Shown here: positions 40,722 through 48,990 of the stretch, one piece after another | Numbering within the stretch: position 1 is the first letter of the stretch | Layout of the letters: the number at the start of each line of letters is the position of its first letter | NCBI RefSeq assembly: GCF_000800015.1 | Contig: NZ_JUGR01000001.1 | Coordinates: forward strand, 3,410,001-3,474,000 | Length of the DNA stretch: 64,000 bases | DNA from: Terriglobus sp. TAA 43 | GTDB lineage: Bacteria; Acidobacteriota; Terriglobia; Terriglobales; Acidobacteriaceae | Direction: 5' to 3' | The notes under the pieces: model-generated | What the model was told of the DNA's origin: nothing | Database searches by the model: none | The model's input: only the letters and a program-made list of their open reading frames with translations | Translations under genes and position numbers: made by a program

Positions 40722-41028
40722 ATTCGCCTCCAAGACGGAAGTTTACTCTACGCGATTGACTTCGCGGGAAGCGACATATGCGTCGCCTGGCGAGCTTTGC
40801 CAATCTGCGACACGCGAGCATAGGGCGCATCGGGCCAAAGCGATATTCCGGGTTAGCGCAGTTTCAGATACACCTTATTCATTCGCATTCGGTATGCTCG
40901 GCAGGGATGTATCGATTGTGGCTGTTGCGCAACCGATGCGTCATTCTCTTGCCAGAAGCGATCCCTACCGCTGCCCTCAATGCGGCACAATGCTCTTCTT
41001 TCTAACCGATCACAAGGAGATGAACGCC
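40722..41028. other. Divergent intergenic region
   Basis: 307 bp between divergent genes. The plus-strand frame of the hydrolase stays open through it and would encode a [12 protein letters not shown] stretch, but no ribosome site supports an earlier start. AAGGAG at 41014-41019 marks the start of the hydrolase. No promoter of good consensus is visible. Confidence 0.4.
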
Positions 41029-41859
41029 ATGGATACGATCACCACGCAGGACGGAGTCAGCATTTACTTCAAGGACTGGGGCCCGAAGGACGCACAGCCC
41101 ATCGTCTTCCATCACGGATGGCCTCTCAGCGCGGACGACTGGGACACCCAGATGCTCTACTTCCTCGACAAGGGATTCCGCGTCATCGCTCATGATCGCC
41201 GTGGCCACGGCCGCTCCACGCAGACATGGGACGGTAACGACATGGACACCTATGCGGCAGACCTGATCGCCCTCACCGATGCTCTCGACCTGAAGAACGC
41301 GGTGCACATCGGCCACTCCACTGGCGGTGGCGAAGTCGCCCGTTACGTGGCGCGTTCCAAGCCCGGCCGCGTGGCAAAGGCTGCTCTCGTCAGCGCTGTG
41401 CCGCCCATCATGGTCAAGTCTGACAGCAACCCCGGCGGCCTGCCCATCGAAGCCTTCGATCAGTTGCGTACAGCACTGGCCGCAAACCGCGCGCAGTTTT
41501 ACCAGGACGTAGCTTCCGGTCCCTTCTATGGTTTCAATCGCGAAGGCGTCAAGACGATCGACGCTGTAGTCCACAACTGGTGGCGTCAGGGCATGATGGG
41601 CGGCGCGAAGGCGCACTATGACTGCATCAAGGCCTTCTCGGAAACCGACTTCACCGAAGACCTGAAGGCCATCACCGTGCCCACACTCGTTTTGCACGGT
41701 ACAGATGACCAGATCGTTCCCTACAAGGACGCCGGCCCGCTTTCCGCAAAGCTGCTGCAGAACAGCACACTGAAGCTTTACGACGGATTCCCGCACGGCA
41801 TGTTGACCGTGCACGCAGATGTCCTCAACCCGGACCTCCTGGCATTCATCAAGAGCTAA
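41029..41859 (+). CDS. Alpha/beta hydrolase, non-haem haloperoxidase/arylesterase type
   Basis: A 276-residue enzyme. [18 protein letters not shown] and [14 protein letters not shown] (oxyanion HGWP) are typical of cofactor-free chloroperoxidases. The nucleophile Ser is in [17 protein letters not shown], the Asp in [11 protein letters not shown] and the His in [10 protein letters not shown]. These proteins act as esterases or perhydrolases; 'chloroperoxidase' activity is a side reaction. AAGGAG lies nine bases before the ATG. A hairpin at 41880-41912 follows. Confidence 0.94.
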   Translation: MDTITTQDGVSIYFKDWGPKDAQPIVFHHGWPLSADDWDTQMLYFLDKGFRVIAHDRRGHGRSTQTWDGNDMDTYAADLIALTDALDLKNAVHIGHSTGGGEVARYVARSKPGRVAKAALVSAVPPIMVKSDSNPGGLPIEAFDQLRTALAANRAQFYQDVASGPFYGFNREGVKTIDAVVHNWWRQGMMGGAKAHYDCIKAFSETDFTEDLKAITVPTLVLHGTDDQIVPYKDAGPLSAKLLQNSTLKLYDGFPHGMLTVHADVLNPDLLAFIKS

Positions 41860-41879
41860 CGCGAATATCGCCCGCAAAA

Positions 41880-41912
41880 GGGCTTCGTACTCAAATGACG
41901 CGTACGAAGCCC
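41880..41912 (+). terminator. Hairpin after the hydrolase gene
   Basis: 11-bp perfect stem GGGCTTCGTAC / GTACGAAGCCC with an 11-base loop, 20 bases after the stop. It lacks a T-run, so it may be a processing or weak termination site. Confidence 0.5.
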
Positions 41913-41957
41913 GCCCACAAATCGGGTACGATATAAAGTGTTCCCGAAGGAGATCTC

Positions 41958-42077
41958 ATGAGCGACCACCATCACGAAGAACTGTCCCTACCGGACCGCC
42001 TCTGGCAGCCGTTTATTATCAGCCTCGGCGTAGTGGGCGTTCTTTGCCTCATCTTCTTTCATCCCGTCATTCGCTAA
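41958..42077 (+). CDS. 39-residue single-pass membrane protein
   Basis: Small gene: a His/acidic N-terminus (MSDHHHEELSLPDRLWQ), then one hydrophobic helix (PFIISLGVVGVLCLIFF) ending HPVIR. AAGGAG (41947-41952) sits five bases before ATG, a TATAAA lies at 41932-41937, and a perfect terminator follows at 42104-42126, so it is a well-formed transcription unit. Function unknown; the size and topology recall the accessory subunits of respiratory complexes. Confidence 0.75.
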   Translation: MSDHHHEELSLPDRLWQPFIISLGVVGVLCLIFFHPVIR

Positions 42078-42103
42078 CGCGGACGAGGATCATGAAACAG
42101 CAA

Positions 42104-42126
42104 AAAGCCCCGGCATCCGGGGCTTT
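42104..42126. terminator. Terminator after the 39-residue gene
   Basis: 10-bp perfect stem AAAGCCCCGG / CCGGGGCTTT with a 3-base loop, preceded and followed by A/T. It can also serve the convergent gene ending at 42148. Confidence 0.85.
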
Positions 42127-42147
42127 CGCATGTCTGTAGCAATTTTC

Positions 42148-43143
42148 TTACTGCACCTTGCCCAGCGGTCGTAACCGCGTCAGTTCCAGCGCACACGCCA
42201 CGGCGGTTCTCGCGGTCAGCTTCAGATTGTCCGCAGCCATCCACACCGCATAGCGAGTCCCCTCGCCCTTTACCTGCACCAGCACCTGCCCCTGTCCGGC
42301 AGACGAAAGATTGCTCGGCGGATCACCCTCTTCGCTGACCAGGTCCATCGATTCGGAAGTCATTGCCGCGCTCAACGCCTCCAGCGTCACCGGCTGTGCG
42401 AACTCCACAAACAGCGATACCGAAAATCCGTGGAACACCGGTGCCTGCAACCACTGCAGCACTGGCACGGGGCCGCCCGGCAGCAGCGAGTGCAACTCGC
42501 GCACCACGCGCTCTTCTGTCTTCGCCAGCGGATTCTTCGCGCTCTCACCCAGCGCGGGCAGCAGGTTAAACGCCACCTGCGTATCAAACTCCTCGGTCGG
42601 TGCCGACTGGAAGTTCAACAGATTAATGCTCTGCTGCTGCAACTCATCCAGCGATGCGCGCCCATTCTCACTCGCAGGCTGCAACACCGTGGCATACGCC
42701 GCCTTCACCGAGGCCACGCGCCCCGCCTGCAACAACGCCAGCGCCAACATCGTCGTCACCGGATGCGCCACACGCACCTGCGCCGCCTCCAGATCCAGCG
42801 GAGCAGCATCGGGCAACAGTGGCAACCGAACCGGCGCCTCTGTATCCGTGCCTGTCGCGTCGACCACAGCCGCACCCATGGCACGCGCCGTACCGGCATA
42901 CTCACGCAGCATCTTCGTATCGGCAAAGATCGCCACGTCTATGTTCTCCAGCGCCGCAGACTCCATCGTCTGCAGAAACGCGGCCTCGTCGCCCATCGAC
43001 TCCAGCGTGCCGCTTGCCTCTTCGTTATCCAGCAGGATCGTCACAGCAGAAGCCAGCGGGCTCTCAACGATCTCGTCGCCAATTTCCTTGCCCAACAGCG
43101 ACCCTGCGCCTACCACCGCAATGCGGTAATTCGTCTTAGCCAT
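42148..43143 (-). CDS. Asd/USG-1-like protein lacking catalytic residues
   Basis: A 331-residue protein with the fold of aspartate-semialdehyde dehydrogenase: NAD fold IAVVGAGSLLGKEIGDEI, then ASENGRASLDELQQQ (family sGaGkaam.eL..q), FNLLPALGES and PVFHGFSVSLFVEF. Where the catalytic Cys should lie (PNCTT) it reads AHPVTT, and the catalytic His of GHS is replaced by Phe (GFS). It is therefore unlikely to be an ASADH, and is best compared with E. coli USG-1, a non-catalytic paralogue. Its role is unknown. Confidence 0.85.
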   Translation of the reverse strand: MAKTNYRIAVVGAGSLLGKEIGDEIVESPLASAVTILLDNEEASGTLESMGDEAAFLQTMESAALENIDVAIFADTKMLREYAGTARAMGAAVVDATGTDTEAPVRLPLLPDAAPLDLEAAQVRVAHPVTTMLALALLQAGRVASVKAAYATVLQPASENGRASLDELQQQSINLLNFQSAPTEEFDTQVAFNLLPALGESAKNPLAKTEERVVRELHSLLPGGPVPVLQWLQAPVFHGFSVSLFVEFAQPVTLEALSAAMTSESMDLVSEEGDPPSNLSSAGQGQVLVQVKGEGTRYAVWMAADNLKLTARTAVACALELTRLRPLGKVQ

Positions 43144-43256
43144 ATATCTCTCTCAGATGCCAGGAATCCAAACGCGACTCTATCAGCAAAAACGTATGCG
43201 TCGTGCGTCGATTAGTGAAGCTCAAACGCGCAGCGTTTCGAAAACGGTACGAAGTA

Positions 43257-44093
43257 CTAATTCGTACCCGGCAGTGGCATTCCCATCCGACGCGCCCGTC
43301 GGCTCTGCGCCGCATACATCAGCCTTGCCCACATGCCGCTGACCATATACGCCAGTGCCATGCTGATCAGCAGATACTCTGAGAATTCCTCCAGCAGTAC
43401 CGCCATCAGCACCAGCAGAACCAGCAATCGCACCGGTTGCTTATCCACCAGCGTGATCTCTTTGCCGCTCCAGAAGCGCCATCGGCTCACCATCAGGAAT
43501 CCGGTGAACAGCAGCAGGCACAGCCACACCAGCGCAATCCACGGATTATCAATCGGTGACCCGTTGAAGCAATGCACCACACTGGCAATCACACCAGCGG
43601 CTGCCGGAATCGGCATGCCGACAAAGTATCTGCGCCCCGGCCGCCCCGGATTGCTCGGCTTCGGGTTGATCGATACATTGAACCGTGCCAACCGGCATGC
43701 ACCGCAGATCAAAAACAGAAACGCTGCGACCAGTCCAAACGCAATCAGGCGCTGATGCAGTTTCGGATACGTCAACTGCGGCAACATGCGGAAGCCCCAC
43801 GTGTATGCCAAAATCGCAGGCGCAACACCAAACGTGATCACATCGGCCAACGAATCCAGTTCGCGACCAAAGTCACTTTCCGTGTTCGTCATGCGCGCAA
43901 TGCGGCCATCCAGTGCATCGAACGGCAACGCAAACGCGATCGCCAGCGCAGCATGGTCAAACGCCGCGTAATCCGCGCTCGTCCCTCGCATGCTTTGTGT
44001 AATGGCGTAGAAGCCAAGAGCAATATTGCCGCCAGTAAAGATCGACGGCAATACATACAACCCGCGTCTTGGCCGGCCTCCCTTGCGAGGCTC
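43257..44093 (-). CDS. pssA: CDP-diacylglycerol-serine O-phosphatidyltransferase
   Basis: A 278-residue membrane enzyme that makes phosphatidylserine. The CDP-alcohol phosphotransferase motif DG(x)2AR(x)8G(x)3D(x)3D is DALDGRIARMTNTES then DFGRELDSLAD, complete. Hydrophobic helices start at LYVLPSIFTGGNIALGFYA. GTG at 44093 is chosen: it starts four bases after the psd stop. Order psd-pssA matches phosphatidylethanolamine synthesis, with PssA supplying the substrate of Psd. Confidence 0.94.
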   Translation of the reverse strand, partial: EPRKGGRPRRGLYVLPSIFTGGNIALGFYAITQSMRGTSADYAAFDHAALAIAFALPFDALDGRIARMTNTESDFGRELDSLADVITFGVAPAILAYTWGFRMLPQLTYPKLHQRLIAFGLVAAFLFLICGACRLARFNVSINPKPSNPGRPGRRYFVGMPIPAAAGVIASVVHCFNGSPIDNPWIALVWLCLLLFTGFLMVSRWRFWSGKEITLVDKQPVRLLVLLVLMAVLLEEFSEYLLISMALAYMVSGMWARLMYAAQSRRARRMGMPLPGTN

Positions 44094-44097
44094 CACG

Positions 44098-44733
44098 TTA
44101 GCCTTCCACCGTGTTTCTGGTCGGAACCACTGCCAGCACCGTGCTTCCACCCTTCACGCGATCGTCGCGCTTCACCTGCAGATTCGCATCTGGCGGCATC
44201 AGGATATCCACGCGTGAACCAAACTTGATCAATCCAAAACGCTCGCCACGCTGCAACGTATCGCCCGGCTTCACCCAGCACACAATGCGGCGTGCCAGCA
44301 ATCCGGCAATCTGCTTCACCTGGATCGAGCAGTTCTCGTTCTCAATCACCACAACGTTCTGTTCATTCAACACGTTGCTGTCCGCACGCATCGCGTTCAG
44401 ATAGAGGCCGGTCTTATAGTTCACCAGCTTCACGGTGCCTTCAATCGGCGACCGATTCACGTGAACATCAAACACGTTCAGAAAGATGCTCAGCCGCAGG
44501 CGGCTGCCATCCGGCGTCTCAATCCACTCCGCCTCGGTCACCTTGCCATCGGCAGGCGACACAATCTCACCCGGTCCGGTTGGAATGCGGCGCGCGGGAT
44601 CGCGGAAAAACCACAAGAAGAAAACCGCTAGCAGTATTGGAATCAGGCTGATGCCAATAGATCCTGTCAATCGCCAAAGGATAAGCGCGACCACGATTAG
44701 GCCAAGCGCGTAGAAAATACCATCACGAACCAT
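44098..44733 (-). CDS. psd: Phosphatidylserine decarboxylase (short, archaeal-type)
   Basis: A 211-residue precursor that self-cleaves to a pyruvoyl enzyme and makes phosphatidylethanolamine. N-terminal helices ([31 protein letters not shown]) are followed by [34 protein letters not shown] contains the conserved His, and the cleavage site is the Gly-Ser in [10 protein letters not shown]. Length and FGSRVD type match the short Psd-A class rather than the 300-residue enterobacterial type. Confidence 0.95.
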   Translation of the reverse strand: MVRDGIFYALGLIVVALILWRLTGSIGISLIPILLAVFFLWFFRDPARRIPTGPGEIVSPADGKVTEAEWIETPDGSRLRLSIFLNVFDVHVNRSPIEGTVKLVNYKTGLYLNAMRADSNVLNEQNVVVIENENCSIQVKQIAGLLARRIVCWVKPGDTLQRGERFGLIKFGSRVDILMPPDANLQVKRDDRVKGGSTVLAVVPTRNTVEG

Positions 44734-44785
44734 ACTGCTCCATGATACCTATGCCGTCGGATTCCCGTACGGAAGTTAGGCTCTC

Positions 44786-45259
44786 TTACACTTTTGTGAC
44801 GTTGGTTCCGCGAATCATACAAACCGCATCTTCCACGGGGTTTGCGTAATATCTTGGACGCATTCCGCTGGAGTGGAAGCCACTCTCTTCATACAATTTT
44901 TGAGCACCGGTGTTGCTCACACGAACTTCCAATCGCAACTCCGCAGCGCCCACAGATTCAGCCCACCGCAACACTTCCTGCATCAACGCACTGCCCACGC
45001 CCTGCCTGTGCCATTCCGGAGCCACGGCAATGCTCTCCAGCTCCGCTTCAACCGGATACACAATTGTCACTGCGGAGATCACGGCGAATCCTATCACCGC
45101 CGTATCTCCCATAGCTACAAGCAATTCCCGCGTCACCGAGCTTTCGCCGGGCGACAGAATTTCTCCAAACTGCGCCGGTGTCCATTGCGGTGCAGAAGGA
45201 TTCGCCAGAGCGATCTCATACACCTGCTGTAACTCATCGGCCGTAGCCGCGCGCACCAT
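44786..45259 (-). CDS. rimI: GNAT acetyltransferase, RimI-type
   Basis: A 157-residue N-acetyltransferase. The acetyl-CoA loop is VAPEWHRQGVGSALM, preceded by IGFAVISAVTIVYPVEAELESI. NTGAQKLYEESGFHSSGMRPRYYANP is the classic RimI C-terminal pattern, acting on the N-terminal Ala of ribosomal protein S18. The ATG overlaps the tsaB stop by one base (TAATG), matching the common tsaB-rimI pairing. Confidence 0.92.
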   Translation of the reverse strand: MVRAATADELQQVYEIALANPSAPQWTPAQFGEILSPGESSVTRELLVAMGDTAVIGFAVISAVTIVYPVEAELESIAVAPEWHRQGVGSALMQEVLRWAESVGAAELRLEVRVSNTGAQKLYEESGFHSSGMRPRYYANPVEDAVCMIRGTNVTKV

Positions 45260-45936
45260 TACCCGCACTGTCGCGCCCGCAACGCCAGCTCTGCATCCGG
45301 CACCCGCAGATAGTTCGCATCCAGCAGTGCCGTGTCCGCAAACTCGCCAGCCACGTACTTGCGCAAGGCAATCCCCAACGCCTCGCGAACGCCCACCGGG
45401 CTCACCCGCAACGCCCGCGACAACAACTCCGCCAGCCGATCCTCCATCACCACCACCGGCGCATCGCCCACGCGAGCGACAGCGGCCGCTCCCGGCAGCA
45501 TCACTTCCTCTTCGCACACACTGCCGCGATACCGCCCCACAAACACATCGCCACGACCGGCATCCAGCCAGGCCTGCACTGTTTCATTCAATGATTCCGG
45601 GTCGCACTCCACAAACCATCGCGAAGCCAGCGACTCCAGCCGCGAAATCGCAATCAACGGCACATCCAGTGCATCCGCCAACCCCTTCGCCGCCGCCAGC
45701 CCAATGCGAACTCCGGTAAACGACCCCGGCCCATGCACCACGGCAATGGCATCCAACTCCGAACCCGTAACGCCAGCCTCGCCAAAGACTTCATCCAGAG
45801 CCACCATCAGGCGCTCCTGAGTCTCCCGCCCCGGCAACGAACGCTCGGCAACCAGCGCAGCTGTCGCCCCATCCACACGCGCCAGCCCAACACCGCCGCC
45901 TTCGCCACACGTATCCAGAAGCAACAACCAGGCCAT
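45259..45936 (-). CDS. tsaB: tRNA threonylcarbamoyladenosine protein TsaB
   Basis: A 225-residue ASKHA-fold protein that partners TsaD to make t6A37 on ANN-decoding tRNAs. WLLLLDTCGEGGGVGLA opens the fold. AIAVVHGPGSFTGVRIGLAAAKGLADALDVPL is the diagnostic TsaB block, and ISRLESLA follows. The C-terminal half is variable, as usual. It is coupled to rimI. Confidence 0.94.
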   Translation of the reverse strand: MAWLLLLDTCGEGGGVGLARVDGATAALVAERSLPGRETQERLMVALDEVFGEAGVTGSELDAIAVVHGPGSFTGVRIGLAAAKGLADALDVPLIAISRLESLASRWFVECDPESLNETVQAWLDAGRGDVFVGRYRGSVCEEEVMLPGAAAVARVGDAPVVVMEDRLAELLSRALRVSPVGVREALGIALRKYVAGEFADTALLDANYLRVPDAELALRARQCG

Positions 45937-45982
45937 CCCCTGATGATACCCAGCCGTCGTAGCGAAACGCGGTCCACGCTAT

Positions 45983-47029
45983 TTAAGGGTTGAGTTTGGT
46001 TGGGTCTCCAAAGTTAGGGTCGCTCGGTCGTGAGAAGGATGTCTTTGGATGATCTGGCAGCTTGATAAACGCTAGCCATTCGCGTGCCAGGGCCTCTGTC
46101 GGAAAGTAACCGGAAGGCATTTCTTTGTTAGGCAAAGTTTTCCCGGCGCGCTCAATGTGCGCCTCGCAAACATTCCAAAGAGGCAACCCCCAATGGTCCT
46201 TGTATGGCGTCGGGCATGGCTGAATGGAGCCGTACCAGCCGGACTTGAGGTCCATCGGCAACAAAGGTCGTTGCGGGTCAGGTTTTCTCTGGTCTATGAC
46301 CGCTTGGAGCCAATGGAGCATGAAAGCCCGTGTGTTGTTGATGCAGCAATGAGGGATGTTGTTCTGCACCAGGTAGACCCAGGGCGCTCCTTCGCTGCGG
46401 TGGTGGTCATAGAATGCGTATGGCTTCAGCACGCCGCCAACGTTGTCCCGCCCGCCCGCGATGATGAGTTCGGGCACAGCCACTCCATCTTCGTCGAGCT
46501 TGATCTTGTCAATGTTGTCAGGATCGCTTTGCCCGGGGTTGGTAAGAATCGCAGCCAGGACACGCTTCGGCGCATACGCCACAAAATGACCGAAGTAAGC
46601 GCCTGTGCCGGAAAACCCCAGGACGATGAGTTTGGCCTGCGCCAACTCAGGATGCCCACTCTCATCCCCGAGCGAGTGAAGCGCGGTGAAAAGCGACCTC
46701 CCGAGACCGTGCTCGGGATACATGTCCATTTCGCCCTTCTCGGGCGTTCGCGTCGCTGGACATTGGTGAGCCAGTACCATCGCCAGATCGTTCTTCGCCG
46801 CAAAAGCAAGCACATCCGGATCGAAGTAGAACGCGGTGATGTCGGGTCCTCGATCGTATGTAACCCATGCCGCCTTCACCGGCTTGTTCCCGGCGGGGAA
46901 GGATGCCTCGTAGCGGCAAGGTTGATCGATGTTCTCGTCAGGCTGAGGCGAATCGACAGTCTTGAATTGCTGCAGTTGTGCGGCGGCAACTCCCGCTGTT
47001 AAAAGCAGAAGAAACAAGAGCTTTCTCAC
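45983..47029 (-). CDS. Secreted alpha/beta-hydrolase-fold protein of unknown substrate
   Basis: A 348-residue protein with a signal peptide (LLFLLLLTAGVAAAQ). PAGNKPVKAAWVTYDRGPD and VLAHQCPA lead to a nucleophile elbow AKLIVLGFSGTGAYFGHF (GxSxG), then ELIIAGGRDNVGG (likely Asp) and YLVQNNIPHCCINN (likely His). A C-terminal segment carries paired Cys. The order fits a PHB-depolymerase/esterase-like secreted enzyme; the substrate is not evident. Confidence 0.82.
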   Translation of the reverse strand: MRKLLFLLLLTAGVAAAQLQQFKTVDSPQPDENIDQPCRYEASFPAGNKPVKAAWVTYDRGPDITAFYFDPDVLAFAAKNDLAMVLAHQCPATRTPEKGEMDMYPEHGLGRSLFTALHSLGDESGHPELAQAKLIVLGFSGTGAYFGHFVAYAPKRVLAAILTNPGQSDPDNIDKIKLDEDGVAVPELIIAGGRDNVGGVLKPYAFYDHHRSEGAPWVYLVQNNIPHCCINNTRAFMLHWLQAVIDQRKPDPQRPLLPMDLKSGWYGSIQPCPTPYKDHWGLPLWNVCEAHIERAGKTLPNKEMPSGYFPTEALAREWLAFIKLPDHPKTSFSRPSDPNFGDPTKLNP

Positions 47030-47382
47030 AAAACCTCACTTTCGTAGCGCATCCCTGTTCCAGGGACCATATAAACAACAGGCATGCACAAGAGAAGACG
47101 GCTCACCTCTGCCATTCGCTCGGTCTTTTCCGTGTCTCGTTCCTGCACCCGTCCCTTCCGGTCACGAATCCCGGCTGTAATCACACCCCAAAACAAGCTC
47201 TTGACAACGCCTCACCGCGAATGGAATAAACAGTTCGCTTCCAACTGAAGACCATAGGGACGCGTTTCTCTTAACGCACCACCAGATTGGCCTGTCGGAA
47301 GCAGTTTTTTAAAGACCGTTGTGAGACGTCTCAAAACGCTTCAACGGACATGTACTTTTCAGTAATTGAGTGAGGTCTCTGC
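47030..47382. other. Divergent promoter region of the propeller cluster
   Basis: 353 bp with no gene. A plausible plus-strand promoter has -35 TTGACA (47201-47206) and a weak -10 around GAATAA (47224-47229). A perfect 12-bp palindrome, TGAGACGTCTCA, lies at 47322-47333 between that promoter and the first propeller gene. A short T-run with AAAGAC is near 47305. Confidence 0.45.
47322..47333. promoter_or_regulatory. 12-bp palindrome, candidate operator
   Basis: TGAGACGTCTCA is a perfect dyad, about 95 bp downstream of the predicted promoter and 50 bp before the propeller start. It could bind a dimeric regulator; no regulator gene is adjacent. Confidence 0.3.
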
Positions 47383-48990
47383 ATGCGGAAACAAGCTCTC
47401 TGGTCGCTTTGCGTTGCGGCCAGTTCCTGCGCCTGCCTATGGGCAGCCAACTGGCCTACCGTGGCCGGTAATCCTCAACGCGACGGCTGGGCTCAGCAGG
47501 ACACCCATCTGTCTCCCGAGACCGCCAGCAAAATCGTGCTGCTCTACAAGCACAAGTTCGCGGCTGTGAAGGCGATGGGCCTTAACTCCATCACCTCCAC
47601 CATCGACATCTCCCAGGTCATCGGCTACACCGGCTTTCATGAGTTCCTCTGGACCGGCTCCGCTGGCGGCACCACCTACCAGAACGACGCCGACCTGAAC
47701 TATGAGTTCAAGACCGCCAGCACCACCCCAGGCAAGGAAACCGTGAAGGCCAGCGCGCCCACCGTTCTGTGCCCCGGCGGCGTCACCGCGGCACCCGTCC
47801 TCGCAGGACTCTCCAGCGTCTCCCGCTTCGGCGGCGGCGGTGGTTTCGGTCGCCTCGGCTTCCTCTGGAACATCGGTGAAGACGGCCACGTCTACACCAT
47901 GCGTCAGCAGGACTCCAACAATAGCTGGGTTCCGTCGCAGAAACTCGCGCCCGCCGGTGCCAACATCTCGGCCCTGAACATCAGCGCGAAAGACACCTTC
48001 ATCGCAGCTACCATCAACGGTTGCAACGGCACAGCCAACGGCCTGTACGCCTCCACCTTCACCCCGCCCACCATTGAGAACGAGCCGGACAAGCCATTCA
48101 AGACGCAGCCCAAGTGGTCAGAGCCTGTCAGCTTCCTCACCAACGGCGAAGGCTTCGCTGGAGCCGGTGGCACCGCCATCGACCTCAAGGGTGAATTCGT
48201 CTACGGCACCGTTCCCACCGGCAAAGGCGACGTAGCAGGCGGATACTCGGACACGGTCCTGAAGCTTGATGCCGCAACCCTCACCGTCAAAGACTGGTTC
48301 ACGCCCGCAGCCGAACCCGCCTTCCACCCGGGCGACCCAGGCGTAACGCCCGCCGTCTTCACTGAAGGTGGCAAGGACTACATCCTCGCAGGCGATCGTT
48401 CCGGTCACGTCTATCTGCTGGATGCTTCGGCTCCCGGCGGCAGCGACCACCACTCGCCGCTCTTCGCTTCGGAAGCTCTCGTAAAGCCGGGCAGTGGCGC
48501 CGGCATTTCCGGTCACTTCGCCACCGCAGTCGACGAGAAGACCAAGACTCGCTACATCCTGGCCTCCGTCCACGGCCCGCTGGCCACCACGTTCCCCGGC
48601 TCCAAGGGCCCCATTACCCACGGCGCCATCGTCGCATTCAAGTTTGACGCCTCCTCAGGTCGCGCCAAGCTCGTTCCGGCATGGACTTCGGGAGACATGC
48701 TCGCCCCCGTTGGCCCCGTCAGCATCGGCGGTCTGGTCGCTGGCGTAAGCTCGGGCCTGCCCAGCCTCACCAATGCCAGCGGCAAACTCAAGACCGTTGC
48801 CGAAGTGGAGAAGGAAGCGAAGCCAGCAAAGCTGACCATCTTCAATCTCGCCACCGGCGCAGAAGTCTTTAATAGCGGCGCAGCCATCACGTCGTACGTC
48901 AACACGCCGCTCGCCGCCGCCAACGGCCACATCTACGTCACCGCCCACGACAACACCCTGCTGCAGTTCGGCATTCCAGAGGAGCGCTAA
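47383..48990 (+). CDS. Secreted PQQ-like beta-propeller protein (copy A)
   Basis: A 535-residue exported protein with a signal peptide ending about LWA. The N-terminus NWPTVAGNPQRDGWAQQDTHLSPETASKIVLLYKHK is the usual start of outer-membrane BamB/quinoprotein-like propellers. Blade-type repeats include GGYSDTVLKLDAATLTVKDWF, YILAGDRSGHVYLLDA and HIYVTAHDNTLLQFG, with a Gly-rich loop FGGGGGFGRLG. No adjacent Cys pair or other quinoprotein-dehydrogenase catalytic mark is visible, so PQQ binding is unproven. Overlaps the next gene by one base (TAATG). Confidence 0.85.
   Translation: MRKQALWSLCVAASSCACLWAANWPTVAGNPQRDGWAQQDTHLSPETASKIVLLYKHKFAAVKAMGLNSITSTIDISQVIGYTGFHEFLWTGSAGGTTYQNDADLNYEFKTASTTPGKETVKASAPTVLCPGGVTAAPVLAGLSSVSRFGGGGGFGRLGFLWNIGEDGHVYTMRQQDSNNSWVPSQKLAPAGANISALNISAKDTFIAATINGCNGTANGLYASTFTPPTIENEPDKPFKTQPKWSEPVSFLTNGEGFAGAGGTAIDLKGEFVYGTVPTGKGDVAGGYSDTVLKLDAATLTVKDWFTPAAEPAFHPGDPGVTPAVFTEGGKDYILAGDRSGHVYLLDASAPGGSDHHSPLFASEALVKPGSGAGISGHFATAVDEKTKTRYILASVHGPLATTFPGSKGPITHGAIVAFKFDASSGRAKLVPAWTSGDMLAPVGPVSIGGLVAGVSSGLPSLTNASGKLKTVAEVEKEAKPAKLTIFNLATGAEVFNSGAAITSYVNTPLAAANGHIYVTAHDNTLLQFGIPEER

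Noticed and set aside
40657-41028. Upstream extension of the alpha/beta hydrolase including a CPQCG zinc-ribbon-like stretch
   Set aside because: Overlaps the divergent gene, has no ribosome site, and the family starts at MDTITTQDG, preceded by a good AAGGAG.
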